From positions 1,798,001 to 1,862,000 of the forward strand of contig NZ_MWQN01000001.1 of NCBI RefSeq assembly GCF_002024165.1: 64,000 nucleotides of DNA, given 5' to 3'. Every line of letters starts with the position of its first letter. The stretch's first letter is position 1. The position numbers were made by a program, and so were the translations under genes. Under the pieces are notes generated by a model. It was given only the letters and a program-made list of their open reading frames with translations. It ran no database searches and was not told the origin of the DNA. This document shows positions 16,346 to 25,252 of this stretch, one piece after another. The DNA comes from Embleya scabrispora. GTDB taxonomy: Bacteria > Actinomycetota > Actinomycetes > Streptomycetales > Streptomycetaceae.

Positions 16346-16821
16346 CCGACCCGTCGTCGAGGGGGGCGAGTCGGCACCCGCCACCGCCCTCTCCGGCGCA
16401 CCCGACGGACCCGACGGACCGTCATGCGGCCACGCCGGCCGGGATTTTCACGCCCGCGAACATATTGGGTACAGATCGAGTACAGCCCCGATCCGCGCCC
16501 GCATCGGCCATCCGGCCCGTCGGGTACCGGCACCGATCCGGCCATCGCGCCCGGACTCGCCGTTATGTGCGAGCCGGAATGCCCGCGATCGGTGCTGGAT
16601 ATGCTCAGTGGCGACCCGATCCCCTTTCCGGGCACCACGTTTTCCCACGTCGGGGTTCGGCACGTCGTGTGCGGAGATCCAACCCCTTCCGATCTCCGCC
16701 GGCCACGCCACAAGCGGCAGGCTCGACGTGCCCGGTCCGGTTCGACGCCCACCACGGCTCGACGGGACAGGGCGTCAAGCGCACCGGAGGCACCACCTTC
16801 ACCCCAAGGAGGAACCACCAG
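16346..16821. other. Intergenic region with likely promoter
   Basis: No gene seen in 476 bp. A relatively AT-rich patch around 16442-16485 contains a direct repeat of GTACAG spaced by 5 nt and is the best candidate promoter region for the leader ORF and HTH gene that follow. Confidence 0.4.
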
Positions 16822-16860
16822 ATGTCGCACTTACCCCGTTGTGAAGGAACCGCGAGATGA
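16822..16860 (+). CDS. 12-codon leader ORF (MSHLPRCEGTAR)
   Basis: A very short frame with the strongest ribosome-binding site in the area (AAGGAGG at 16806-16812, 9 nt before the ATG). Its TGA overlaps the ATG of the HTH gene (ATGA at 16857-16860). This looks like a translated leader that couples or regulates translation of the HTH protein. The peptide itself matches nothing I know. Confidence 0.6.
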   Translation: MSHLPRCEGTAR

Positions 16861-17495
16861 CGACCGCGCCGCGACCGGAGGAACCGACGGGCGCCGAACC
16901 CCCCGCGCCCCGGCCGATCGGCTCGTGCCACCGGGAGTTGGGGCTGACCCTGTACCGCCTGCGTCTGGAGCGCGGACTCTCCCTTCGGGCCCTCGCCCGA
17001 CGTCTGGGATACAGCTCGCACAGTGCCTTCGCCGACTTCGAGAAGGCCCGACGCATGCCCGGCGAACCGCTCCTGGTCGCCTATGAGCGCCTGTTCGAGC
17101 TTCCACACGGACTCCTGCTGGAGCTACGCGCACGGGCGTTGGCCGAACGCGCGGCACGGTTGACCGCGATCCGGGAAAGCACCGTCCTGGGCAGCACGGA
17201 AACCCTCGGCACACCCACACTCGACACCTCCGTCCGCTCACCGGCACCCCCCGCGGCGCCGCCCGGTCCTTCGGGCACCGGTCCGACCGGCACGCCCGAC
17301 CGGGAGGTTACGCGTGTCAACCAGAGCAGACGAGCCGATCCCCCGGCCCCGCTCGACCGGACGAGCCGCCTCACCGGATTCACCCGCAGACCGAGAGCCG
17401 CCGGCGGCCTGGCCGGCCTGGGTGCGGCCGTCGTACATTTCCTCGGCCGCCGTACCGGCGCCGCGTCGGGCACCCGAAGCATCGCAAAACGCTGA
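16857..17495 (+). CDS. XRE-type helix-turn-helix protein
   Basis: A 212-residue protein. Residues about 23-85 are a helix-turn-helix (LGLTLYRLRLERGLSLRALARRLGYSSHSAFADFEKARRMPG), followed by a helical stretch, a Pro/Thr-rich linker and a basic C-terminus with a weak hydrophobic patch (GLAGLGAAVVHFLG). It is a DNA-binding regulator of unknown target. Its start overlaps the stop of the 12-codon leader ORF and GAAGGAA lies upstream, inside that leader. Confidence 0.8.
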   Translation: MTTAPRPEEPTGAEPPAPRPIGSCHRELGLTLYRLRLERGLSLRALARRLGYSSHSAFADFEKARRMPGEPLLVAYERLFELPHGLLLELRARALAERAARLTAIRESTVLGSTETLGTPTLDTSVRSPAPPAAPPGPSGTGPTGTPDREVTRVNQSRRADPPAPLDRTSRLTGFTRRPRAAGGLAGLGAAVVHFLGRRTGAASGTRSIAKR

Positions 17496-17602
17496 TCCCT
17501 CGCAAGCACCGCGTGCCCGCCCCCATCGCAAGGGTCACCGCCCTTCGCCCCGGCAAGGCCGTCCCCACACAACGACACCGACACCGACACCACCCGCACA
17601 GG

Positions 17603-17632
17603 GCGCGGCCCGGCACTCCCGCCGGGCCGCGC
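17603..17632. terminator. Hairpin between HTH gene and antiporter gene
   Basis: A 12-bp perfect GC stem (17603-17614 with 17621-17632) around a 6-nt loop, placed between two convergent genes; probably terminates both. Confidence 0.65.
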
Positions 17633-17699
17633 TCCGCACTCGAAATTCCCTGCCGTTACAGGCCGTTGCCCCCCAACCGAAGCCGAGCGCGCCGGCCGC

Positions 17700-18974
17700 T
17701 CAACCCGACGACACCACCTCCTCCTCCCGACCCGTTCGCGCGTGCGACCGCGCGCCCGCCTCGCGACGATCGAACAGGCTCAACAGCGGAACCGTCATGA
17801 TCGTGGTGATCAGGGCGACCAGGACCAGCGCGGCGAACAACTCGTCGCCGACGATGCCCGCCGCGAGGCCGATGTTGAGCGCGATCAGCTGCATCAACCC
17901 TCGGGCGTTCATCAGTACGCCGACCCGGACGGCCACCGGCCGGGGCTCCCCGCGCAGCCGTGCGGCGGCCCAGCAGCCACCGAACTTGCCGACCACCGCG
18001 ACGATCACCGCCGTCCCCCCGAACACCAGCACCGACGGGTCGGCGAACACGTCGAATTTCGTGTTCAGTCCGGAGTAGGTGAAGAACATCGGTACGAACA
18101 CCACCTGGGTCACCGACTGGGTAGACCGCACCAACCGCTCCGAGTTCTCTCCGCGCGGCATCGCCATCCCGACGCAGAACGCGCCGAACACCGCGTAGAG
18201 GTCGATCGTGTCGGTGAACCACGCGGCGCAGAACAGCACCACGAGGACGAGCAGGAGCCGGGTGTCGTCGCCGAGACCCGGGCGCTCCACGATCCACCGG
18301 AGCAGCAGGCGCCCCAGCAGGAACAGCACCACGACGAACAGCAGGGAGCCGCCGATCGTCTTGACGACCGGTCGCACCTCGCCGGACGCCCCGCCCAGCA
18401 CCCCCGCCAGCATGATCCAGGCGAGGGCGTCGTCGGTGGCCCCGGAGGCCAGCGCGAGGGAGCCGAACCGGGTCCCGGACAGGCCGCGTTCGGTGATGAT
18501 CCGGGCCAGCATCGGAAACGCGGTGATCGCCAGGGCGACGCCGACGAAGGCCGCCGTGACCCACACCGACACCCCGTCGACGAAGATGCCCACGTGCCCG
18601 TACGCCGCCAGGGTCAGCCCCATGCCCAGGACCAGCGGGATCACCACCCCGGCCGCGGAGACCGCGACCGCGGTGCCGGCCAGCCCGCGCCCGGCGTGCG
18701 CCCGGAATTCGTACCCGGTGGCGAACATCAGCGCCACCAGGCCGATCTGTCCGGCCACGTACAACACCGGCTTCAGTTCGGGCGGGAAAACCTCGGCCGA
18801 GGCCCCGGGGGCGACCAGCCCGAACAGGGACGGGCCGAGCAGCACTCCGGCGATCATCTCGCCGACCACGGGCGGTTGCCCGAATCGGCCCACCACGAAG
18901 ACGACCAGCCGACACGTCAGCAGGATCACCACGACGGCCAGGAAGAACACGGGTGCGAGTTCCGACGGAGTCAT
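17700..18974 (-). CDS. Cation/proton antiporter (CPA2, Kef-type)
   Basis: A 424-residue membrane protein with about 12-13 hydrophobic helices from residue 8 on. Family marks include FGQPPVVGEMIAGVLLGPS near residue 30, the ion-binding motif GATDDALAW near 177, and LNTKFD near 305. It exchanges Na+ or K+ for H+ across the cytoplasmic membrane; the length indicates the bare transport domain without regulatory TrkA domains. It starts 13 nt after the P450 stop, within the same transcript, and its ribosome-binding site lies in that gap. A transporter at the end of an oxidative operon could export or balance charge for the product, but this is speculation. Confidence 0.92.
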   Translation of the reverse strand: MTPSELAPVFFLAVVVILLTCRLVVFVVGRFGQPPVVGEMIAGVLLGPSLFGLVAPGASAEVFPPELKPVLYVAGQIGLVALMFATGYEFRAHAGRGLAGTAVAVSAAGVVIPLVLGMGLTLAAYGHVGIFVDGVSVWVTAAFVGVALAITAFPMLARIITERGLSGTRFGSLALASGATDDALAWIMLAGVLGGASGEVRPVVKTIGGSLLFVVVLFLLGRLLLRWIVERPGLGDDTRLLLVLVVLFCAAWFTDTIDLYAVFGAFCVGMAMPRGENSERLVRSTQSVTQVVFVPMFFTYSGLNTKFDVFADPSVLVFGGTAVIVAVVGKFGGCWAAARLRGEPRPVAVRVGVLMNARGLMQLIALNIGLAAGIVGDELFAALVLVALITTIMTVPLLSLFDRREAGARSHARTGREEEVVSSG

Positions 18975-18987
18975 CGCCTCACCCCTC

Positions 18988-20421
18988 TCATCGGCCGGCG
19001 GGTACGGACGGCGCGGGGCCGGCGGACGAGGCGCCGAAGTAGGCGCGGCACAACCCCTGTCGGCGGGCGTCGTGGACCATGTAGGCGCCGAGCACGAGTT
19101 GGGTGAGGCTGCGCGGGACGGCGGCCCATCGGTCCGTGAGGCGCATCACCGCGAGCCGGACCCGGGGCCGGCGCGGGGGTGGGGCGGCCGGATCGGTGCG
19201 CGGGGTGAGCAGGCAGGGTCCTCGGTTGGGCAGGGAACGGGTGTGTTGCGCCGAGGAGTCGAGCCGAAAGCGGCGCAGCGTCTCCTCGGCCGCGACCCGC
19301 AGGGTGAGCAGGGCGAAGCCGCGGGCCGGGCACGGGCGGTTTGCGGTGACGCCGAACGGGATGTACTCGGTGGGCCGGGTGTCCGGGTCCAACCACCGAT
19401 CGGGGTCGAAGGCGAGGCCCTGGGAGCCCTGATACTCGGGGTAGTTGAACAGCAGTACCGAGCCGGTCGGGATGGGCTCGCGCCCCTCCCGGGGGATCTC
19501 ACCCGAGGTGATCCGGTGCGCCACGCCGAAGAGCGGGAAGTGCAGCAGCGTCTCGTCGACGACGCGGTCCAGGTGGTCCGGATCCGTACCGGGCGCCTGG
19601 AGGCGGGTCTGCGTGTCGCGGTGTGTGGCCAGGGCCAGCAGCAGGTGGGCCGCGGCCTCCGACATCTGCACCACGGCGGTATTGAAGAACGTGCCCTGGA
19701 GGTAGTAGGCCTGCTCCCGCCGGTCCAGCGACTCCGGCAGCGGCCCGGGCGGCGGATCGTCGGCGAGTCGGGCCCGCAGGTGGTCGGTGAGCCGGGCCCG
19801 CCGGTCCATGTGCCGAAGGCCCAGGCACTTGATCGAGTCGACCACGTCGTTCGCGTGGTCGGTGATCAGGTTGCGGACGTGGCGCGGGCAGGGTTCGCGG
19901 AAGACCACCTCGTAGTAGACCTCGGCCCACACGGGCATCATCAGGTCGCGTAGCCGCACGTGCAAGGCCCGTGCGGTGCGCGGGTGTTCACCCGATCCGC
20001 CGGTCGCCGTTCGGCCACCGGTCAGTTCGTCGAGGACATTGCGCGTGCAGCGGCCGACCAGTTCGGTCCACTGCTCCCGGGAGATGCCCGCCAGGATGCG
20101 TCGGGTGGTTTTGGCCACGTCGTCGTAGCGAGGTCCGGGTTCCACGTGTTCCTGGTGCACCTCCGGGCCGGGCGCCAGCCAGTACCAGAACAGGTCGGAC
20201 AGGGCGGCGCCGCGACTGCGGCCGTCCGCCGCCGGATGCCCGTACACCCGCTTGAACTCCTCGGCGGGCACCTCGGGTCCGGGCACCCGCACACCGTCCG
20301 CACCGCCCGCCCGGGCGAAGATGCGCACGCGCAGCGCGATCACGATCCCGGGCAGCCAGTAGGGCAGCACGGCCATCGGGAGCATGACCGCGCCGAGGAT
20401 CGACCAGCCGACGGCGCTCAT
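18988..20421 (-). CDS. Cytochrome P450-like protein with non-canonical motifs
   Basis: A 477-residue protein with an N-terminal membrane helix (residues about 5-32), rare in bacterial P450s. The haem-thiolate region reads FGVTANRPCPARGFAL: a Cys is present, but one extra residue separates Phe from Cys and the usual Gly two residues after Cys is Ala. The K-helix reads VDETLLHFP, so the Arg of ExxR is missing, and the I-helix lacks the Gly-x-x-Thr pattern. Either it is a diverged P450 (CYP157 also lacks ExxR) or a haem protein with a different task. Its ATG overlaps the stop of the alpha-hydroxy-acid oxidase (ATGA at 20418-20421), and the antiporter follows. No ferredoxin is encoded in the operon. 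Confidence 0.75.
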   Translation of the reverse strand: MSAVGWSILGAVMLPMAVLPYWLPGIVIALRVRIFARAGGADGVRVPGPEVPAEEFKRVYGHPAADGRSRGAALSDLFWYWLAPGPEVHQEHVEPGPRYDDVAKTTRRILAGISREQWTELVGRCTRNVLDELTGGRTATGGSGEHPRTARALHVRLRDLMMPVWAEVYYEVVFREPCPRHVRNLITDHANDVVDSIKCLGLRHMDRRARLTDHLRARLADDPPPGPLPESLDRREQAYYLQGTFFNTAVVQMSEAAAHLLLALATHRDTQTRLQAPGTDPDHLDRVVDETLLHFPLFGVAHRITSGEIPREGREPIPTGSVLLFNYPEYQGSQGLAFDPDRWLDPDTRPTEYIPFGVTANRPCPARGFALLTLRVAAEETLRRFRLDSSAQHTRSLPNRGPCLLTPRTDPAAPPPRRPRVRLAVMRLTDRWAAVPRSLTQLVLGAYMVHDARRQGLCRAYFGASSAGPAPSVPAGR

Positions 20422-21569
20422 CCGATTCCCCCGCCGCGTCGGGTGTCCGCCCCCGGCGTCACGGTGGGGCCGGGTGCGGATCCCCACCCCGGCACCCGGA
20501 CCAGGTCGGGCGTCAGATCCGCGAGCCCGGAGGCGCCGCACAGGGCCAGCGCCTCGTCGAGTTCGTCCCACAGCAGGTGCAGCAGCCGTCGTACGCCCTT
20601 CTCCCCGCCCTCGGCCAGCGCCCACATCACCGGTCGGCCGATACCCACGGCGATCGCGCCGAGCGCCAGCGCCTTGACCACGTCGGTGCCCCGCCGGATC
20701 CCCCCGTCCAGCACGATCGGGATGCGCCCGGCCACCGCGGCGACCAGCTCGGGCAGCAGTTCCAACGTCGGCGGTACCGTGTCGAGTTGCCGACCGCCGT
20801 GGTTGGACAGCAGCAGTCCGTCGACGCCGTGCCGAACCGCGAGCCGCGCGTCCTCGGGATGCAGCACACCCTTGAGCAGGACCGGCAGATCGGTGCATCG
20901 CCGTAATCGACCCACGTGTTCCCAGGAGAACTCCGGGGACATCGCGATCTGCCGTATGTGCCCGCGCTCGCCGTCCCGCAGGTCCACCAGGTTCTCGCAG
21001 CGCATCCCCGGCGGCAGGTCGTGGAAGCCGTTGCGCCGGTTGCGCTCGCCCGCGCCGAGCACCGGGGAGTCGACGGTGACCACCAGGGCGGTACAGCCGG
21101 CCTCCTCGGCACGGCGTACCAGCGCCTCGGTGATCCCCGGATCGGGTTGGAGGTAGAGCTGGAACCACAGCGGCGGCGCCTGCCCGGGCTCGGCGGCGGC
21201 GCGGGCCGCGGCGGCGACCTCGCCCACCGCCACCGTGGATGCCATGGAGACGATCATGATCGCCCCGGCGGCGGCCGCGGCCCGGGCGGTGGCCGCCTCT
21301 CCCTCCGGATCGACCAGCTTGTGGAAGGCGGTCGGCGAGAGCAGGATCGGCAGGCTCGCCCGTCCGCCGAACAGGGTGACGCACACGTCCCGTTCGAAAC
21401 TGCCGCGCAGCACCCTGGGCAGCAGTTGCAGCCGGGCGAACGCCGCCTCGTTGGCCCGTACGGTGATCTCGTCGCGCGCTCCACCCGCGATGAAGTCGAC
21501 GTGTACGGGATCCAGTCGGGCGCGCGCGGCCTCCTCGAAGTCGTACACGGTGAACCGCACCCCGCTCAC
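20418..21569 (-). CDS. FMN-dependent alpha-hydroxy-acid oxidase
   Basis: A 383-residue TIM-barrel flavoprotein of the lactate/glycolate/4-hydroxymandelate oxidase family. The N-terminal pattern VHVDFIAGGARDE, the Lys in LLKG, the catalytic base His in SNHGGRQLDT (near residue 262) and the FMN phosphate site DGGIRRGTDVVKALALGA are all present. It oxidises an (S)-2-hydroxy acid to the 2-oxo acid. The GTG start overlaps the stop of the preceding FAD monooxygenase (GTGA at 21566-21569). Within this operon it may act on a hydroxylated intermediate; substrate unknown. Confidence 0.92.
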   Translation of the reverse strand: MSGVRFTVYDFEEAARARLDPVHVDFIAGGARDEITVRANEAAFARLQLLPRVLRGSFERDVCVTLFGGRASLPILLSPTAFHKLVDPEGEAATARAAAAAGAIMIVSMASTVAVGEVAAAARAAAEPGQAPPLWFQLYLQPDPGITEALVRRAEEAGCTALVVTVDSPVLGAGERNRRNGFHDLPPGMRCENLVDLRDGERGHIRQIAMSPEFSWEHVGRLRRCTDLPVLLKGVLHPEDARLAVRHGVDGLLLSNHGGRQLDTVPPTLELLPELVAAVAGRIPIVLDGGIRRGTDVVKALALGAIAVGIGRPVMWALAEGGEKGVRRLLHLLWDELDEALALCGASGLADLTPDLVRVPGWGSAPGPTVTPGADTRRGGGIG

Positions 21570-23188
21570 CGCCCGGCCGGGCTCGGCCGCCGGTCCAGTT
21601 CACGGGCGAGGAAGGCCACGAGCGGGGCGTGGTGGACCTGCGGGGAGTCCCACTCGTTCTCCAGGTTCTCCGTCATGTTGTGCGTGGCCGACAGCTCGCC
21701 GTCCCGGAAGTGCCGGATCACCGGGTGCAGGTAGGCGGCGTCGATGGAACCGTCCACCGAGTTCTGCGCGGTGCGGCGCACGGTGATGTCGAAAGGGTCG
21801 ACCTTGTCGTGGTCGGGCCCGTACTCGAGGGTGACGGTGAAGTAGTCGCCGCCGTCGGGCGATCGGCTCTCGTGCGCGTAGTCGACCGGCACCTCCTCGC
21901 GGTAGTGCGCCTGCCCGTCGTGGTCGATCACGATCAGGTCCCCGATCACGCCGAACTGCTGCCACAGCGCCGAGCTGCGATTGACCCGGGCCACCACGGC
22001 ATCCGCGAGCGCCATCGGCGTGCCGGGCAACGACCGCTGTGGCCAGGGTCGTTGGTGGTGGCGCTCGTCGAGGATGTGACCGAGGGCGCGGACGGCGTAG
22101 CGGAATCCGTGGATGAAGCCTCCGGTGGACTTCTTGAAGTCGCGCTGCTGCATCAGGGTGCCGGCGAAGTACAGGCCGGGCACGTTCACCGACTCGTATG
22201 CCGGGGACAGGGCGGCGAACCGGTCGTCGATGGCCAGTTCCGGGCGGCAGTCCGGGGCGAAGATCGAGGCGTCGAAGCGGAAGCCCGTACAGACGACGAC
22301 CCGGTCGTAGTGGAGTTCCTTGACCACCTCGTCGGCGCGCGAGAACGCGAACCGCACCCGGTAGCGCCCCGCGTCGCCGCCCTTGTCCACGGACAACACG
22401 CGACCGTCCAACACGGCGTTGCGCAGCTTGAGTTGGTAGGTGTCGAGGAAGTTGGCGTTGATCGCGCGCAGGTGTCCGACGAAGTGGGTGTTCCAGGCGA
22501 GCCGGATGGAGTGCGGCCCGGCCACGTGGATCACCGCCGCGGTCTCCAGGAGGTTGTCCGCGGTCTCCAGCGCGGAGTTGCCCTTGCCGAGAATCAGGAC
22601 TCGCTGGTCGACGAAGTCCTCCGGGTCCACGGACACCGCCGAGTAGTCGTCGGCGGTCTCGATGCCCGGAATATCGGGGGTGTTGGGCCGGGTCAGTCCG
22701 GTGGCCACCACCAGCCGCCGGGCGTGGTGTCGCTCTCCCCGCTGGTCGGTAGCGGTGAATCCGCCGTCGGCGCGGCGCCCGATCCGCTCGACCCGGGTGT
22801 CGTAGGCGATGTCCAGCTCGAACGCGGCGGCGAAGTCGGCGAGGTAGCGCACGAGGTCGTCGGCGTGCGGGAAGTAGCGCTTGCTGTACCGATTGAACAA
22901 CAGCTCGGGATCCGGGGACAGGAGCGAGTTCCAGTCCATCCGCATGTTCAACTCGGGATCGTCGGTGCCGTTGTACACCTTGTTGACGGAGATGAGGGTG
23001 CGGTGCCGCGGGAAGGTCCGGAAGAAGGTGCCGGGAGTGCGGCCACTCTCCAGGACCCGGTAGCCGTGCCCGGCGGCCTGGAGCAACTGCGCGATCTGGA
23101 GCCCGGCGGGCCCGGCGCCGATCACCAGGTAGTCGAGGAGGTCGGGGTGCGTGGCGGAGCCGGTGGGCGTGCCTGATGCGGAGGTCAT
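21566..23188 (-). CDS. FAD-dependent monooxygenase (FOXRED2-like)
   Basis: A 540-residue flavoprotein. The FAD loop GAGPAGLQIAQLL is at about residues 22-34 and a second Rossmann loop GKGNSALETADNLLE for NADPH is near 205-220, the layout of class B flavin monooxygenases. The segment VYNGTDDPELNMRMDWNSL and YFPHADDLVRYL resemble eukaryotic FOXRED2 as I remember it. The C-terminal 120 residues carry an extra domain without recognised motifs. ATG 23188 is chosen for its AAGGAGAG site; the longer frame upstream has no support. It is the first gene of a four-gene operon running left, divergent from a PLP decarboxylase. Confidence 0.85.
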   Translation of the reverse strand: MTSASGTPTGSATHPDLLDYLVIGAGPAGLQIAQLLQAAGHGYRVLESGRTPGTFFRTFPRHRTLISVNKVYNGTDDPELNMRMDWNSLLSPDPELLFNRYSKRYFPHADDLVRYLADFAAAFELDIAYDTRVERIGRRADGGFTATDQRGERHHARRLVVATGLTRPNTPDIPGIETADDYSAVSVDPEDFVDQRVLILGKGNSALETADNLLETAAVIHVAGPHSIRLAWNTHFVGHLRAINANFLDTYQLKLRNAVLDGRVLSVDKGGDAGRYRVRFAFSRADEVVKELHYDRVVVCTGFRFDASIFAPDCRPELAIDDRFAALSPAYESVNVPGLYFAGTLMQQRDFKKSTGGFIHGFRYAVRALGHILDERHHQRPWPQRSLPGTPMALADAVVARVNRSSALWQQFGVIGDLIVIDHDGQAHYREEVPVDYAHESRSPDGGDYFTVTLEYGPDHDKVDPFDITVRRTAQNSVDGSIDAAYLHPVIRHFRDGELSATHNMTENLENEWDSPQVHHAPLVAFLARELDRRPSPAGR

Positions 23189-23763
23189 CGAACTCTCCTT
23201 GCGCTCCGGGCGAGGACGGGCCCGGAGACCGATGGGGACGGGGATGGAGTCGCGCGAAGTGCGTCGGGTACGTCGGGCGCGGGGCATGCGGGCGCGGCGG
23301 GATGCGCGCGGCCGTGCGGGCGCGCGTGCCGACGAGGTGGGGCGGCGCTGAACGATCCGGCCGCGGGCGGGAATCGCGGCGTGACGTCGTAGTCCCTTGA
23401 ATGCTCAACAAACACGGTAGTTACGAGTGATCCGTTGGGCAATAACGCGGCGCAAGCGAATGATGACCCGAACGGCACACCGGATCCGCCCGCTGCGGGC
23501 GGGTCGCGCGAGGCGGCCGAGCCGACACCATCGCGGAGCCCCGCCGCGGCAACGACGCCGGCACACCCACGCGGGCACGGTCGTCGCCCGCCACAAGGTC
23601 GAGCCGACGGTTCGTCGCACTCGACGATGTTCGGCGCGGCGGGGGTGGGGATGCTGGGCATGCGGACGTCCGGCCGGGCGGCGCGTACGGCGATGCCCTC
23701 GCGCGCGACCGCGGGGCCCCCGCGAGGCGGGCGTGGGCGAGCGACGAGCGATGAGGAGATCCG
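23189..23763. other. Divergent promoter region, no clear gene
   Basis: A 575-bp gap between the flavoprotein operon and the decarboxylase. An AT-richer stretch at 23385-23460 probably contains the promoters. Frames exist here but lack convincing start sites and codon bias. Confidence 0.5.
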
Positions 23764-25116
23764 GTGGAGACGACTTCCGATGCGGCTCGGCGGCGGCGCG
23801 CGGCCCGGAACGCGGCGGTGGCGGCGGCCGTGCGGCAGGGGCTGCTGGGCGCGGGCGAACCGCTGATCGGGCTGTTGGACGTGGACGGGCTGCTCGGCAC
23901 GGTCGCCGAGTTGCACGCGGCCTTCGCCCCGGCCCCGGTCAGGCACGCCTTCGCGGCCAAGGCGTGCGCCCTCGCCCCGGTGATGCGGCTGATGGCGGAC
24001 GCGGGGATGGACTGCGAGGTCGCCTCACCCGGCGAGCTGCGGCTGGCGCTGGCGGCCGGCTTCCCGCCCGAGCGCATCGTGTACGACAGCCCGATCAAGA
24101 CCGTCGCGGAGCTGGAGTTCGCCCTCGCCCACGGCATCGCGCTGAACGTGGACAACTTCCAGGAACTGGCCCGCGTCGACGCCCTGCTCGCCGGCCGGCC
24201 CGCGCCCGCGCCGCTCGGGATCCGGGTCAATCCCCAGGTGGGCCGCGGTTCGGTGGACTCCACGAGTACGGCCACGGCGACGTCGAAGTTCGGCGTGGCG
24301 CTGCGCGACGAGGGCGCGACCGAGGCGGTCGTACAGGCGTTCGTCCGCCATCCGTGGCTGACCCGGATCCACATCCATGTCGGCTCGCTGGGCTGCCCGT
24401 TGCCGCTGATGGCCGAGGGCGTGGCGGCGGCCCACGCGCTGGCCGAGCGGGTGAACGCCGAGGTGGGGCAGCGCCGGGTCACCGGTCTGGACATCGGCGG
24501 CGGCCTGCCGGTGAACTTCGCCGACGACACCGACACGCCGACCTTCGCCGACTACGTCGCCGAGTTGCGCCGGGCCGTGCCGACCCTGTTCGACGGCGAC
24601 TACGACCTGGTCACCGAGTTCGGCCGCTCGATCTTCGCCAAGAACGGCACCGTCGCGTCGATCGTCGAATACACCAAGACCACCGGCGGCCGCCGCATCG
24701 CCGTCACCCACGCGGGCGGCCAGATCCTCACCCGCGCCATGTCGATGCCCGAGGCGTGGCCGATCCGCATCGACGCGTTCGACGCGAAGGGCCGGCCGAA
24801 GTCCGGCCCGACCGAACCCCACGACATCGCGGGCCCGCTGTGCTTCGCCGGCGACCTCTCGGCGATCGCCCGCGACCTGCCCGTACTCGAACCGGGCGAC
24901 ATCCTCGCCCTCCAGGACACGGGCGCCTACTCCCTGTCCACCCACTTCTCCTACAACTCGCTGCCCCGCCCGGCCATCCACGGCTACCGCACCACCCCGT
25001 CCGGCGAGACCACCTTCGCCCCGATCCGCCCGGCCCAATCCCTCGCCGAGGTCCTCACCGACAGCGGCACGGCCCACATCGAATCCCTGACCACGGCCGA
25101 TCGTCGTCACCCGTGA
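23764..25116 (+). CDS. Fold-III PLP-dependent decarboxylase-like enzyme
   Basis: A 450-residue protein of the diaminopimelate/ornithine/arginine decarboxylase fold (alanine-racemase-type barrel plus C-terminal beta domain). The PLP Lys is Lys66 in HAFAAKACAL; DCEVASPGELRLAL, IHIHVGSLG, the phosphate-binding LDIGGGLPVNF and TEFGRSIF follow in the expected order; the C-terminal substrate Cys/Asp motif is replaced by LQDTGAYSLS. It should decarboxylate or otherwise process an amino acid. It is divergent from the flavoprotein/oxidase/P450 operon, a layout suggesting one small pathway that begins with an amino acid. GTG 23764 has GAGGAG upstream. Confidence 0.88.
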   Translation: METTSDAARRRRAARNAAVAAAVRQGLLGAGEPLIGLLDVDGLLGTVAELHAAFAPAPVRHAFAAKACALAPVMRLMADAGMDCEVASPGELRLALAAGFPPERIVYDSPIKTVAELEFALAHGIALNVDNFQELARVDALLAGRPAPAPLGIRVNPQVGRGSVDSTSTATATSKFGVALRDEGATEAVVQAFVRHPWLTRIHIHVGSLGCPLPLMAEGVAAAHALAERVNAEVGQRRVTGLDIGGGLPVNFADDTDTPTFADYVAELRRAVPTLFDGDYDLVTEFGRSIFAKNGTVASIVEYTKTTGGRRIAVTHAGGQILTRAMSMPEAWPIRIDAFDAKGRPKSGPTEPHDIAGPLCFAGDLSAIARDLPVLEPGDILALQDTGAYSLSTHFSYNSLPRPAIHGYRTTPSGETTFAPIRPAQSLAEVLTDSGTAHIESLTTADRRHP

Positions 25117-25252
25117 CCACATCGGCGGGCGCCCCGAAGCAGTCCCGGTTCGCGGTCACGGCCTCGTACACGTCCAAGCACAACCACCTCCCGCGCCCCC
25201 ACACCGCCGGCGAGGTGGGAGACGAAGAGGTGACCGGCACGATCCCGGCGGT

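Noticed and set aside
16424-17086. A 220-codon frame upstream of the HTH gene
   Set aside because: It overlaps the HTH gene in another phase and has no motif; only the 12-codon leader ORF has a good ribosome-binding site.
23435-23866. A possible 143-residue gene upstream of the PLP decarboxylase
   Set aside because: TTG start without ribosome-binding site, mixed codon use and overlap with the decarboxylase start in another phase.
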